Positions 14,485-26,500 of a stretch of DNA of 64,000 bases are shown here, piece by piece. Every line of letters begins with the position of its first letter. Within the stretch, counting starts at the first letter, position 1. Position numbers and translations under genes: made by a program. A model generated the notes under the pieces. That model saw nothing but the letters and a program-made list of their open reading frames with translations. It was not told where the DNA came from and ran no database searches. The DNA comes from Atrichornis clamosus. Taxonomy: Eukaryota; Chordata; Aves; Passeriformes; Menuridae. The stretch spans positions 39,928-103,927 of the forward strand of contig WBMZ01014174.1 in the NCBI GenBank assembly GCA_013400975.1, read 5' to 3'.

Positions 14485-17065
14485 TCTTGAGTGAGATGGC
14501 AGAGATTGGTCTATTCCCATCTAACGTATTTAATCTACATAGAGCTGAAGTTCTTAAAGTCAAGCTGTTAATTTAAAAAAGCTATAAATTTCTGCTAGAA
14601 ACTAATAAAAGTTGTTGATCATTCTTTCCTTTCAAGCATTTTTAGCTCTGCTCTACTCTAGAAATATTATTTCAGCAAAGCTCGGTGTTATTATCTTGCA
14701 CAAATGTCCTGCACTCTCAATGTTGGCTTTTGTTTCCTGCTTATAAAATAGCTATGCTATATCACACTGAGGTCCAGCTTCTGAAACTAACAACCTCTGC
14801 ATGGCAATTTGTCTCAGTATTGAGGATGATTTTCAGTTGCTTCTCTGATGAAAAAATTTGAGACTATGCATCATAATTTTCTCTTCAAAATTTTCCCCAT
14901 TCATCTTCTCCCTCTAATATATTTCCCTCTTCTCCCTGTCATCATGTTTCCCATGAAAGTAAAGGCAAGATTATCCATTGAACTTCAAAGCACCTTAAAA
15001 ATTTAACTTATTCCCAATGTCCCTGTAAACAGTAAGATCATTATTATCCATTTGGCTGATGAGATGTCCAAGAGCTACTACTGAGAAGTTTCTTATGTGG
15101 TTTATCTTGCCAGGAGACCGTAACAGCTTACATGAGCCCAGTAAAACCTGAAAGCATGATTCTTCTCCATGTTTTTAATGTCTGGTTAGAAAATATACTT
15201 ACAACATTTCCTGGCTCTTACAGTCTGCCATCACAGAAAGGCATCACACAGATTTTGCATCTGTCAAAGTTTGCAAATGAGCCACAGGATGCTGAGCAAA
15301 ATGTGTGGCAAACAAAGGAAAAAACTGCACTGAGATGTGTATTTGCCATTAGAAGCTCAGCTATGCCATGCAAGAACCAGAAATGAGCTATGGACTGTAT
15401 GAGGTACACTGTCCACTTGCTTCTTCCTATATGAATGAAGCCATTAAAATACACAACAGATGAAGAAAGAAAGAGTGGAAAAGACTTCGTTGGTGTTCTT
15501 CAAGTAGCAAACCAGCAATGGGGATGAAGGAAGGTTAGAAATAACAAAACTGTTCAAAAAGGAAACGACAGTCTCGTCTCCCCTGAGTTATTAGAAGTGC
15601 CCTTACCAACACTACATGGCACTCCTGCCTGCATTCTCCTGAAAACCCTGCGGAAGTGACAAGTACCTAAGTGGCCTTCTGCTTCTCTCCCTTCAGCATA
15701 ACAGAAAGCAATTACCTTCTGGTGGAAGGAGAGGGTTGGAAGAGCTAAACTTGCAGATCAAAACAAGAGACAAGGTGTCAGCTTTCACAAAATCATACCC
15801 TGCATACTACACAAATAACCTACCAAATAAAATGGCTCACATACCCTGTTCTACTCTGCTCATAGTTTAGGAACTGTAAGCTCTCCTGGACAGATTCATT
15901 ATTCAAACTACAAGGACCAGCACCATCCACGTAACTGTAATATCCTGAAATTGTGATGTTCTGTGATTGCAGTAGGGCAGCTTTGCTAACGACAGGATCA
16001 GATTTCTTTAAAGACAGGATGCCAACAATATTGAGTGGTCTCCCGCACTGGCAGTAAAATGGTACCACTTGGGACAGAAAGTAGGTGGTAGTGCTTCATG
16101 AGCTAAAAGCAGAGTCACTTCATTCCTATAGATTACAGTTCACAGATTTTTAAAATTTTTTTGTTTCTTTGGTTTTGTTAGCTTGGGTTTTTTTACCCCA
16201 AGCATTTCTCCTAGAAAAAGAAGGTTGCTAAACAATATGGAACAAATTTTAGAGAGAAAAAAATAGCAAATACAGGTGGATAATTCTGTACACACCAAAT
16301 CGCATTTGCTTTGCTGTGAAATGACTCCACCTGTGTCCAACGCCTCCCCAGCCATTTATAAACCACCTCAATGTAAAGAGTGGAAAGACAGGAACTGTTG
16401 GCATGTACAGCAATGTGCTCAAATACACACAAAAATAAATTTTACAAGTTCTGGATATCAATTCTTACCTTGCTATAAACTGACACTTTAAAGGACCAGT
16501 TAGATCCTTGTTTATTTTGCCATGCTCAAGGAAGAACTAAATACCCCCTAAGAAAATCTTTGCCAGACAAAGTTTCCAGCTAAATCCTGAAATCCCAAAT
16601 TAACTGACTGTAGGATAGTCTTTGGATTCCATCCTCACCTATTTTAAGGAAGCAAGCTTCATCCTTAATTATCTTCATCAGAAAAGAGAAACAGATTGCT
16701 GTTTATTTTATCATACCTGCTATGTCTTCTAAAAACTAACTAGTGCACTACATAAAAATGCCCACCTTCCATGTAGAAGAGACCTGTATAAAGAATTGCA
16801 ATGTGCTCCCGACTTGCTATTCTTGAATTGGTTGTATTTTTGTGCTGTTTAGGCTCTTCAAATTCATTCTTTTAGGGTCAATTTTTCATACTCAGAGGAG
16901 TATACATTAAATCCTGAGAGACTGTACGATTTCTATATAGGGAAAGTAATCTTGGTATTTCCTTCCTATATGAAAGATAAACACAGAGCTGCAAAATGAG
17001 CACTCTCAAACACCATCCAGTTGGGTCTACCAATACAAGAGGCCTGGCCTGTGTAAATTTGATGC

Positions 17066-17084
17066 AAAAAAAAAAAAAAAAAAA
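17066..17084 (+). repeat. Poly-A run (19 bases)
   Basis: An uninterrupted A run; no retroelement body is visible next to it. Confidence 0.9.
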
Positions 17085-19014
17085 TTCTTAGTAGGGTGTT
17101 TGTAGGACCTAGAAAGTTGAACCATTTACTTCTGGAGATAAGCCTACACCACCAACATTTACATACTCTGATACACCAGAAGTGTGTTTCCCATAGCTGC
17201 CCTACTACCACCACCTTTGGAGAATCACCTTCCCTTTACTCTTAATTCAGACAGAGGTAAGAGGGACCTTTGAAAACTGTTAAGTGAAAAGTAGAGCTGC
17301 CTATGATGCACTGTGTCACATAAAAGCAGGAAAGAATATTCGCGAGCCCTCTTCCGTCTCATCCAGATTAGAAATGTGAACTTCAATCTTCTACACCTTC
17401 CATTAGAGAGTGATGCCAGAAACCCACGGATGACACCACCAATCCCCTGGGATTCTGAAAACCCCAGCCCATAGTGTCAGGCCTGAAAACAGGAGTATGG
17501 TATGGCACTGCCACCAGATGTACCACAGTCACAGCAAGGCCTCCTATCTCACCAAAAGTTTCCTTCCGAAGGTGAAACCCTTGCCAAAGAACCTACCAGA
17601 CATGTTCCCACCAAGACCGCCAACCTCCCACACGTGCAGGATTATACTGTTATTTTCTTACCTCTTAGACTGTTCAGAGTGCCTGGCTGCTATCCGGATT
17701 TACAGGAGACTAACACTATTAACACAGAGACAATACTTGTAATAAAGTGAGATTAAATATATGGAGAAGATGCCTGCAGAAACATTTACCTTTTAACAAG
17801 CCATGTTCCAGACTCTGTGGGCTAATCTCATAAGCAGTTTTATTGGAGCATAGAAATCTAACTAGAGTTTATTTTACTTCTATCGTTTTTCCTACAGAAA
17901 AAGAATGCTCTCTAGCTTGCATTTTGCAAATGGAGCATATTTTTGGGAAAAAAAGAAGAGAAAAAAAAGATGAGTTTTGAAATGTATAGTTCACACAAAA
18001 TGTTCTATTTTAATTTATATCCTCTCGTAAGTGTAAAGAAAGCCAATTGAAAAGTTTAGAAGATAGACAGCACCATCGTCTTCTGCTTAGGAGGAAATTA
18101 AGGTCAGCAGAGGTAATGAAAGGAGAAGTTGACTCTGAAGATGCAGAACAGAGCAGAAACATTTCAAAGTATTACAGTTAAATCGTGCAATACAAGGAAA
18201 ACTCTTGTCTCTATGCTGACCTACACCCAGACAGTTCTAAAGGTGAGAACCACTACAAGATAGCTGGTTTTAATTTCTTTTTTTCTTGTAAAGTTGCAAC
18301 AGGATTCTCTACTGCTAATGGTTTTTTCTTTTTAAACAAGAGCCCAATCATTATTGCAGTCTGTCCTATAATGAATAATGAACCTTTTACAGCTTCATTC
18401 ACCAAATTATCCCACATTTTCTGAATAAATAATTCTAAAGGTTCTGAAGCACATGAAAGGTGAAGTCACAAAAGGAAAGTTTTAAGTGCATATAATTCAA
18501 AGCAATATGAAAATGGACACTGAACTCTGAAATTCACTTTGGTAGCCATAATGGAGTGTATTCCACAAAATTCTTGCAGTTAACTCAGCTTCTTGCCAGC
18601 TTCTTTGCAGAGAAGATGACCTGTGTATACCAGTGCGTAAATAAAAACAGGTGGGAAGTCACACAACAGTGAAGGAAACTTTGATTGGACACATCAAACC
18701 AGACACAGTAAGTTCATAAGCAAAAACACTGTTACCACAAAAGCTCATAGGTATGTATTTAACTGAAGGATGCGAAAAAGTTATATTTTTCATCTGTTGT
18801 GCAGGAAGTATAATTTATCAGCAGCAGTACATGTACATAGTTTCTTAATAGGTTAAAACTTGAAAAAGTAAGAACTTTATACACATTTTTCAAGTTCGGA
18901 TTTTGGAGTAAAAACTGGAAGGCACACATCCTGACACAACTGGATACCAGCATTTCTACTTCTAGGACTCTCCAGTTCTCCTAAAATTTAGAAATAGACA
19001 AAATAAAACTGAAG

Positions 19015-19056
19015 AATAAAATAATAATAAAATAACAATAATAACAATAATTATGT
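19015..19056 (+). repeat. AAT/AAC-rich simple repeat
   Basis: Interrupted AATA and ACAATA units. Confidence 0.7.
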
Positions 19057-22000
19057 TAGGAATAGACAAACCATAGATAATTTGTTGGTGCCCAGAGACA
19101 GATTAATCTTTCTTCATGAAAGTATGCTGAAAAGTGTCACACTAACATGTATTTCTGATACTTCAAAAAACTTAAGACTTCTCTCATTCACAGTTTAATA
19201 GGAACGAGTCATTATAAAACACACATTGTGTTCTTTACTTCCCTATACCACTTCTTCATATAAGGGATTATGGCATGAAGCTGTTTATATCACAGCCCTA
19301 CTGCATATTTCTTTTCCTTTTTTATATGAAGTAAACATAAAAGAATGCTCTGAAAAATCAATCTGTACTGATACCAACTCTAACGATATGAACTCTTCCG
19401 TTTCCCATAGGCAGAACTTAAGTTTTATTTCTGACAGTGATAAGGGACTTACTTCCTTTTTAAACAACAAAGCTTCACTCTCCAAGAGTATAATGTGTAA
19501 AGTTTTTACTACCTGTTTATGAGCTAACACTCTACCTGCATAAATTAAAAATCATCTCCTGACATAAACTTGATTGTAAATATCTTGATCCTTTTTCTTT
19601 TTTTAAGTTTTTGTCCTAAAATTTAAGTTAATGAACACTGAACTGCATTTTATGACAGCTGAATGATGCAGAACAGATGTTGAGCTAGCATTTCATTTGC
19701 CAAATGTCAGCTCTGAACACGTATTTAAAATTGGGTGTATTAGTAAGACAAACTACATGGTGAAGACAATGGAAAAAATTGTCAACTACATCAGTGCCTG
19801 CCAACCATTTTTCTGGGACTTCAGATAGAAATTCTGCCTGAATTGAAGATTCCAGAATATGATGTTCAGTTCTAAAAGGCTAATTGCTTATTAGGGCGAG
19901 TACAATCTCTTCTGGAGATCTACTTTTTCATCTTGAGCTGACTGAGATACAGGAAATGCTAACCAAAAGCCTGCACATAGTATGCTTCTGTCTTGCAGGT
20001 TTTCCTCTGTCAGTGAACATTTGTCTGGACCTCTGGTTGGACAGGTAGCTTTGGTGTCTGAAAATGATGCCTACTATTGCCCTCCACAATTTGTGACAGT
20101 CCCAAACAGTCCAACCAACCAGCCAGTCAAAGCAGCAACAGGGTTGGAAGGAAACTCGTAACTTCTCAGTTGACAGAGTCCATCCGCTGACCAGTAAGTT
20201 TATTCTTTTCTTGCTGTGTAAGGTGTAACTGATAACCCTTTGATACAATGAACTTAACACAGCCATTGAAAGCCTGGTTTGCATTTGGGGCCATGTTTTC
20301 CTTTTCCTAGTTATATCTCCCATATTCTACCCTAAGTAATTTCTGTCCTTCCATTTTATTTTTTGAAGCATCTGGAAAGTCTTCCATCTTATCACTTCCA
20401 CATTTGTAATTTATTGACATTTTTGTAACTGATTCATAGAAATCAACATGTTAAAAGCATCCCAATTGCTTTTGTTACTTTTCTCCAAATTCCTTTCAAA
20501 TGTTCAATGTCTTTCCAATAGCTGAAAGATCAGCAACTTCTGTAGGCCACAGACAGTTTCACAAGTCAGTGTGCCTTGGTGGACTGTGGCTTTTGGGGCG
20601 TAACATAATCAACTGTGTTTCTAACATTTCTTTATCAGAATTACTCAAACCAACAAGCAAGGACAGAAATAGTAAGATACACCACATACAGTCCATGGAT
20701 CAAATGAATGAAATCAAGAGCAATGCAAACCTATTTCACAAAAGTTATTTTGTGCAAATTCCCAATCCATCTAATAGCAATCAGTAATAATATTTAATGA
20801 TCCCCTTTAAAGGCTTTATGAAGTTCAATTTATACCTAGATGCCTGATTGCTCCTACTTTACCTGCAGAAATCAATACTTATGAATGCCCAAATGGTATC
20901 ACAAGACAAGAAAGAATCAAAAAAGAGACAAATGAAAAATTTGTGAGAAGCAATCTTTTACAAGCACATATCCTATACATGAACTGGCTAACAGTTGCGA
21001 AGTGATAGCAGAGCAACTAAACAGAAATAACCTCTTCTTAAAAAGATATTATGCCTGGAACCTGTAGAAATACTGTAAATATGTCTTTCCTGTCTATAGG
21101 GAATAGCATCTTCAACATCATCATGCGTCTTCTAAGAACATTTCATATAGGTTACAGTCACCTCTCCTCTGGTTTAGTGCGCTGCTCATGAAGTTTCTTT
21201 ACATTTGAATGTAAGGCAACTACAAAGCAAAGCTCTTTTTCCTACATGGGCTCTTATATTCTGGAATACAAATATAATACCACCATTTCAGAAAAAGACT
21301 GTTTCCCTCTCATTACCCATGTTTGCTCTGGGTCAGGGGGAAGAAGGGGAGCAATTCAATTAGTATTTTTTTCAAATTTCTGAAGTAAAAGCTAAGGAGA
21401 TAAAAAAAAAGGTTGAAGACAGAAATATTCTCAACAAGTAAAACTCTGCAAGCAGTGATGTTTCTGATCTGCCATAAAATGTTATCCACTGTTCTGTTCC
21501 TGGGTGAAGAGACAGAAACAACTGCTATAATGCTAAACAAGTAGAGAATCAGTTTATGAATTTATTTTTTTCTTAATTTTGGGGAAGAAGTCTTTTCAAA
21601 TTGTTGCTTAACCACCTCCAGCACTTTTGCTGAGGGCAAATTTTTGGACTCTCCCATCATTAAATTACACATTATAACAAACAAACAAATCAGTCAATCA
21701 CACCATCTGCCACAGAAAAACCTTGGTATAAATTAATACTTTCAACAAGTTTAAACTCAAGTTACCAAAGTTGCTTTCTTTTCCATCAGAAAACTGAACA
21801 AAATCACAAAGTGCATTGAGGATTCCAGCTAGCATTTCTGTTGCAGTTATCATGGAAGTCAAATAACTGGCCAGAAAACTCTCTCTCTAATCCACCTGCC
21901 TGCTTGGACTGTAAAGTTCCTCCTCGCACCTTCCGTAAGTAGATGAGGATGGTCATTAGCAACATTAGAAAATGTGCTGTATATTTGAAAAGCATGCACA

Positions 22001-22556
22001 GTAACAATGATTTCTTCAAAGCTGTAATCATACATTCTGTTACCACATACTGGCATTGGAAGCCTGTACAACACACGGGGTGAAACATTAGCCTGGTTAT
22101 ATCCTGCTTTCACACTGCTCAGTCTCATTGTACAATACTAGAACATCCTTTTCTGCAGGATTTATAAACATTAAATGCAGACAAACCAAGAACTGCAACA
22201 ACTTCTGCCCAAGAGCCAACTTGAAAATTCAATCCACAATGGTTGGCTACAGTCAAAAGTCACACCACTCCTCCCATATCCAGAGATAAATACTTTTCTT
22301 AAGCCTTTGAGTGGAGGCACCACTGAAAGCAGGCTAATTGCACACATTCAAGAACACACCTACCATTTCATTGCACAGAGCAGCTCATGAGAGCTTTCCA
22401 AGGTGAAGCATTAGTGCTGTCATGCAAACAAAGTCTTTCGTGTACCACCAGAGGTGGCGTTTTTTATATCCAACAGCAGAAACACACAAAGCAAACTGCA
22501 ATTACAAACCTCCACGTGAGCAAGAAATAGAAGACAATGAAGAAGGTTTCACCCAC

Positions 22557-22809
22557 CTGGGATCTTTCTGAATGCTATCAATGGAAGGTGACCTAGCCAA
22601 GGTCCCTTCGGGTGGGATGGCTGGCCCAGATTTGCTGTATGGTGATTCAACAGAAGGACAATACTGCAGCTGTCGGTAGGGGTCTGCGTAATTGGAGGCT
22701 GGGCCGGCCGCATAGCTGGCCCTCTGGAAGGTCGCGGTTGCGTTCTGTGTGCCGTGTTGACTGCCTGTGCGCTGTAAGGGTACGGAGTCGACACCAGGGG
22801 AAGATGGGG
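22557..22809 (-). CDS. CTNND2: CTNND2 (delta-catenin) internal coding exon, 253 bp, just before the armadillo repeats
   Basis: This exon encodes the last linker of delta-catenin before the armadillo repeats, which in the family begin shortly after the KDPR motif seen at its end. The acceptor CTTTCCTGTCGTAG (AG at 22811..22810) leads into CC, which completes the split alanine codon left by the 195-bp exon. The frame then reads [76 protein letters not shown] and ends AG before the donor GTGGGTGAAA at 22556. This is phase 2, so the final arginine codon is completed in an exon beyond position 1. The exon enters in phase 1 and leaves in phase 2, so skipping it would shift the frame. An in-frame open stretch continues upstream into the intron (FFFYLCLDL and similar), but it comes from a T-rich tract on this strand and is not coding. 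Confidence 0.96.
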
Positions 22810-22887
22810 CTACGACAGGAAAGTAGGGACAAAGTAAAAAATTGAGGACCTGTTCACAGAAATGGTTAACCAGGTCTAGGCAGAGGT

Positions 22888-22966
22888 AAAAAAAAAAACA
22901 AACCACACACATATAAAACAAGGGTTCAAAAAGAATGAGAAAAAAAACAAACAAAAAGAAACAAGC
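22888..22966 (-). promoter_or_regulatory. U-rich/UGUG tract upstream of the 253-bp exon (candidate splicing-factor binding region)
   Basis: On the sense strand this reads as repeated T-runs (TTTTTGTTTGTTTTTTTTCT and TTTGTTTTTTTTTTT) around a TATATGTGTGTGG core. It lies 79 to 157 nt upstream of the exon's first base and is separate from the immediate polypyrimidine tract. U-rich and UGU-rich intronic elements are typical sites for PTB, TIA and CELF proteins. Function is inferred. Confidence 0.4.
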
Positions 22967-24299
22967 AACATTGTCATTTTCAAAACCATAGAAGGAAATA
23001 ACTGTCAAACACAGTTCTAAATGGCATGCCAGTTCTGGACTAGAAGACCTTAACACCAGCTAAACAGATTGGAGCCGTGTTTTCACCTGAGGTTTTAACT
23101 GCACTAACATGAAAAGAAGGAAGTGCAGAAGCAGCATGGGTACAGTGAAACTAAGGTTCACAACCACCACTGACTGAGGCTTCTGCAGCCCTAACAGGAG
23201 TGGAAGTCAACCAGGTCCACCAGCAGAAGCAGGGTCAAAGCAGGCTCAAGGGTTCAAACAGACAAATGGCTCTATGGCAAAAGAAATACCCAGCCATCCC
23301 CAATTTGTAGCCCTGGTATCCATACAGCAGGGAAAACCAGACACTTGATACTGAGAATCACTGCACATGCTTTGTTAACCCGTCTGCAAATCTCACCTTA
23401 AGTTAAGACTTAGGGGACAGTAATTGCTAACTCATTCTGAAAAAGAGCTAAGCACAAGGTGACCATGTAGATGTCTTCATGCATGCCAGCAACGGCTGCG
23501 CTCATACACCACGGCTCAAGATTAATGCATTACCAGTTCTGAGCAGCTTAACCAATAGCTTTAAACTCACTTAATGCTTTTGTGACTCAAAAATCTTATT
23601 AATCTCTCTTGTAGCCCATTATCTTTCTGTTACAGCACTGGGTAGCGGAGATCCAGTCCACTGGATTAAACATGAATATTTTTGAACCAAAGTCCAGTTA
23701 ATGGCAAATGGATTATCACTGTAAGGGCCAGAGGATGAATATCCACATGATCTTTGGCCTGGAGACAGATACAAATTAAATGCTGGCTCTGCTCAGAAGA
23801 AAATTTGGACTGTTTGAAGTGGCACATGAACTAATGGTGGTTGCCATTTCCTCCTGTCCCAAGACAACGAGAATACTTTTGCCAAAAGGAGTGGCCTGAG
23901 TCCAGGACTATTTTCAGCTGGGTCAAATTCATCTGCTAAACTGTAGACAAAACCACATATTGAAGAGATAGGTTTATATTATAGATTTACCAATAATTTT
24001 TCATTGGCATGCACATCTAAACATAAATATATAATGCATTATAGGCCCATGAAAGGGATTTTAAGCATTTTATCTCAAAGTGTCAGCAAATGAAATACAG
24101 TGAGCTTTAAATACAATTACCACAGTTTTGTATGACCTAGTACTTGTCAGAGTTATAACACCTGAAAATTTTAAATTTACATCAAATCTTTGACTTATTT
24201 TTTATTTTTTTTCTTATGGTTCTGAAATATTTAACTTTACAATAGCAAGTATCATAACTTTATTACATACATAAATAAGTGGGATCACCCACTCATCTA

Positions 24300-24443
24300 T
24301 TACCCCATCCCTGGAAGTGCTCAAGGTCAGGTTGGATGGAGTTTGGGCAACCTGACCTAGTTGAAGGGGTCCCTGATCATTCCAAGAGGCTGAAGATGAC
24401 CCTTAGAGGTCCCTTCCAACCTAAACTAGTCTATGATTCTATT
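24300..24443 (+). mobile_element. CR1 LINE, short 3' fragment
   Basis: Only the extreme 3' end remains: CCCCATCCCTGGAAGTGCTC, GGTCAGGTTGGATGGAGTTT, GGCAACCTGACCTAGTTG and GGTCCCTTCCAACCTAAAC, then a CTATGATTCTATT octamer tail. It lies antisense to CTNND2. The left boundary is approximate. Confidence 0.88.
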
Positions 24444-26051
24444 ATTACATTTACCCACATAAATAGCAACATTTTACATGTATTGTTTTGGTTTAATTAC
24501 TAGTGTATATATATACTTCCTTAAGAAATGAGTAATAAGACACAGATCTTTTCGTAAAACTGCATCAGTTCAAATGCATTAACAGTCTTAGCATATTTAA
24601 ACATCCCATGCACAAATCGCACTAAATTCAGTGTTAGAAAGAAAGGCTAACATCACATTGTAGCAGAAAATACAGAGTTCAAAACCAAAATTGGGAGCCT
24701 TTTGAGAAAAAGAGTAATAAAACAGGTTAGAGAATATACTGGAGGTGTTTTCAACTGAAAAAGAAAAAATGCAATTGTATACTGACATAACATACTCTTA
24801 AGCACTGTTACTCCACAGAATATGCTGCTACCTTTTGACAAATTATATGGGGAATTGCAAAAAAACACTACAATACCAATACTGCTGAAAACAAGAATTT
24901 CATTGCCATGTTGATTGCTTTGCAAAATATTCCACAGTATTTCCTTCATCTGCTTTGCAAGACAGTTCAATGAAAGTTGTGTTTGTTTTTAAATTATTTG
25001 AAAAGTTTTCTTTCTATTTTCTCCCTTGTCTTGTTATCAAAATAGGTATTTATATGAACTGAAACTGGCTGTCATCCTACCTCCTACAAGCTTCTCAAGT
25101 CACTCTGATTCATTTCTCAAATTATCTTTCTAGCAGACTGCTACTTCCTTTTGAATTTTATCACAATGAACACAGAAGTGCCGTATTCAGAATATGAGAA
25201 TGAGACAAATCTGTGACTGAAACATTCACAATTGAGCTTGTTTGGACAGTGTTCTCCAGATCAAATCAAAGAAAAACAAATAACCCAAACACCTAATACT
25301 TTAGAATAACTTTTACATCTAACCTGACTACAGCCACTGTCATTGACTGTAAAAGGGTTATGTTTTATCAGACATTTCTACACAAATGATTTCACATAAA
25401 ACAGAAGCAAAGTCATCTCCTACCAACACGCTTCCGTTGCTTAAACAAACCCCTTTGGCCTACTGACTGAAGTGTGGCTTTTCAGGCTATGGCAAACTAT
25501 TGAGATCTCCCTTCTATTTAGCTATTCAAACAGCAAAGTCACAGTGATTACGTCTAATAAAACAAATTCAGAAGTTCATTTCCTCACTCAGCATAGTGAA
25601 CCTTCACTGAGCACAGGGGCATCCAGAAGGCACACACTTGGACTGAACCAGAAAGCATTCATGTACCAGGTACATTTGCAGAGGGTCACGCAACCTTTTT
25701 ACCTGTTTTTAAATTGAAGACACTTACCCCTTTCTCTAACTTTTGCATTTGACTCTCTCAAATCCAAGCCAGCTACACCTTGACGCGAATCAGCTCAGCG
25801 TAGGTAAGATGCAATACTAATTCAACAAGGATTGGGGGGTTCCCTCAGCAAGGGAAGAGAGGGACAAAAAGGAATTGCAACAAAAGTACTGTTTCTGGAG
25901 AAATGGGCTGCTTTTCCCTCTCCCACCAGCCTGGCATCTGGCCTGGTTGAAGCAGAATCATGGTCAAGTCATGTTGCTGCCCTAGGTCTACTGCTGACCC
26001 TATTCTGTCTCTGCATAAAGGTAAAACCAAAAGTCAGCACCAGACTGTGAC

Positions 26052-26112
26052 GAAGCAGGTCTAGTTTTGTGAAACTTGAAGGTAAAGGTGGCCACAAAAC
26101 TAGACCTTCTTC
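26052..26112. repeat. 61-nt near-perfect inverted repeat (hairpin)
   Basis: Arms 26052..26071 and 26093..26112 pair at 19 of 20 positions. The only mismatch is 26056 against 26108, leaving 15 uninterrupted pairs next to a 21-nt loop (26072..26092). The inner arm is AGGTCTAGTTTTGTG. A few further outer pairs (26040..26042 with 26113..26115) are possible across a bulge. No long ORF or named repeat explains it. Confidence 0.75.
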
Positions 26113-26314
26113 TGGTCTTTCAAAGTCCCAAACTGACAAGGAGATCAAAGAAGCAGAAGGCCTCAAAACCTTATTTATCCTGTACTGTGTCTTACCTAAG
26201 TGACCACCCATGAAAACACTGCTTTTAATAGTGACTGCTCCCTTCACTTTTTAAGAACTTACATGGAAATTCAATGGTGAATGTCAGGTAAGTTTCTCAA
26301 GCTCTGCTTGCTCC

Positions 26315-26500
26315 TTTTGCACTGCTCAGCCTCCACACGGCTCCTTCCCGGGACCGCTCGGCACAGTGGCCTTGCAGAGAGGGACACGAGGAGAGGGTGA
26401 CTGGCACCCGCCGCCCCTCCCAAGGCACACAAGAGGGGCTTGCACGGTCCACAACCTGCAGCTGAGGCTGGCTCACGCTGGAGGGAGGGTCACAGCACTA
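26315..26500. other. GC-rich intronic patch
   Basis: This block is clearly richer in G and C than its surroundings and has several CG dinucleotides (CCCGGGACCGCTCGGC; CACCCGCCGCCCC). A perfect donor-like 9-mer CAGGTAAGT on the plus strand lies just before it at 26285..26293. I recognise no gene or repeat in it. Confidence 0.45.

Larger units (their letters stand above)
1..22556 (-). other. CTNND2: CTNND2 intron downstream of the 253-bp exon (5' part only, at least 22,556 bp)
   Basis: The intron starts with GTGGGTGAAA at 22556 and its acceptor is not in the window. The sequence is AT-rich throughout. Named contents are a TA repeat (1108..1124), a minus-strand CR1 tail (8037..8293), poly-A with an ambiguous base (11248..11286), a TTTTG repeat (11951..11974), a plus-strand CR1 tail (14050..14484), poly-A (17066..17084) and an AAT/AAC-type tract (19015..19056). 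The remaining blocks (1..8036, 8294..14049, 14485..22556) have no gene or repeat I can support. Confidence 0.85.

Noticed and set aside
19928..20323. 131-codon minus-strand open frame
   Set aside because: Same strand as CTNND2 but unlike any part of the protein, with no domain; treated as chance.
22810..23056. In-frame open extension upstream of the 253-bp exon, as a possible longer exon
   Set aside because: It consists of Phe/Leu-rich translation of the T-rich intron tract, and a good acceptor sits exactly at the conserved residue boundary.
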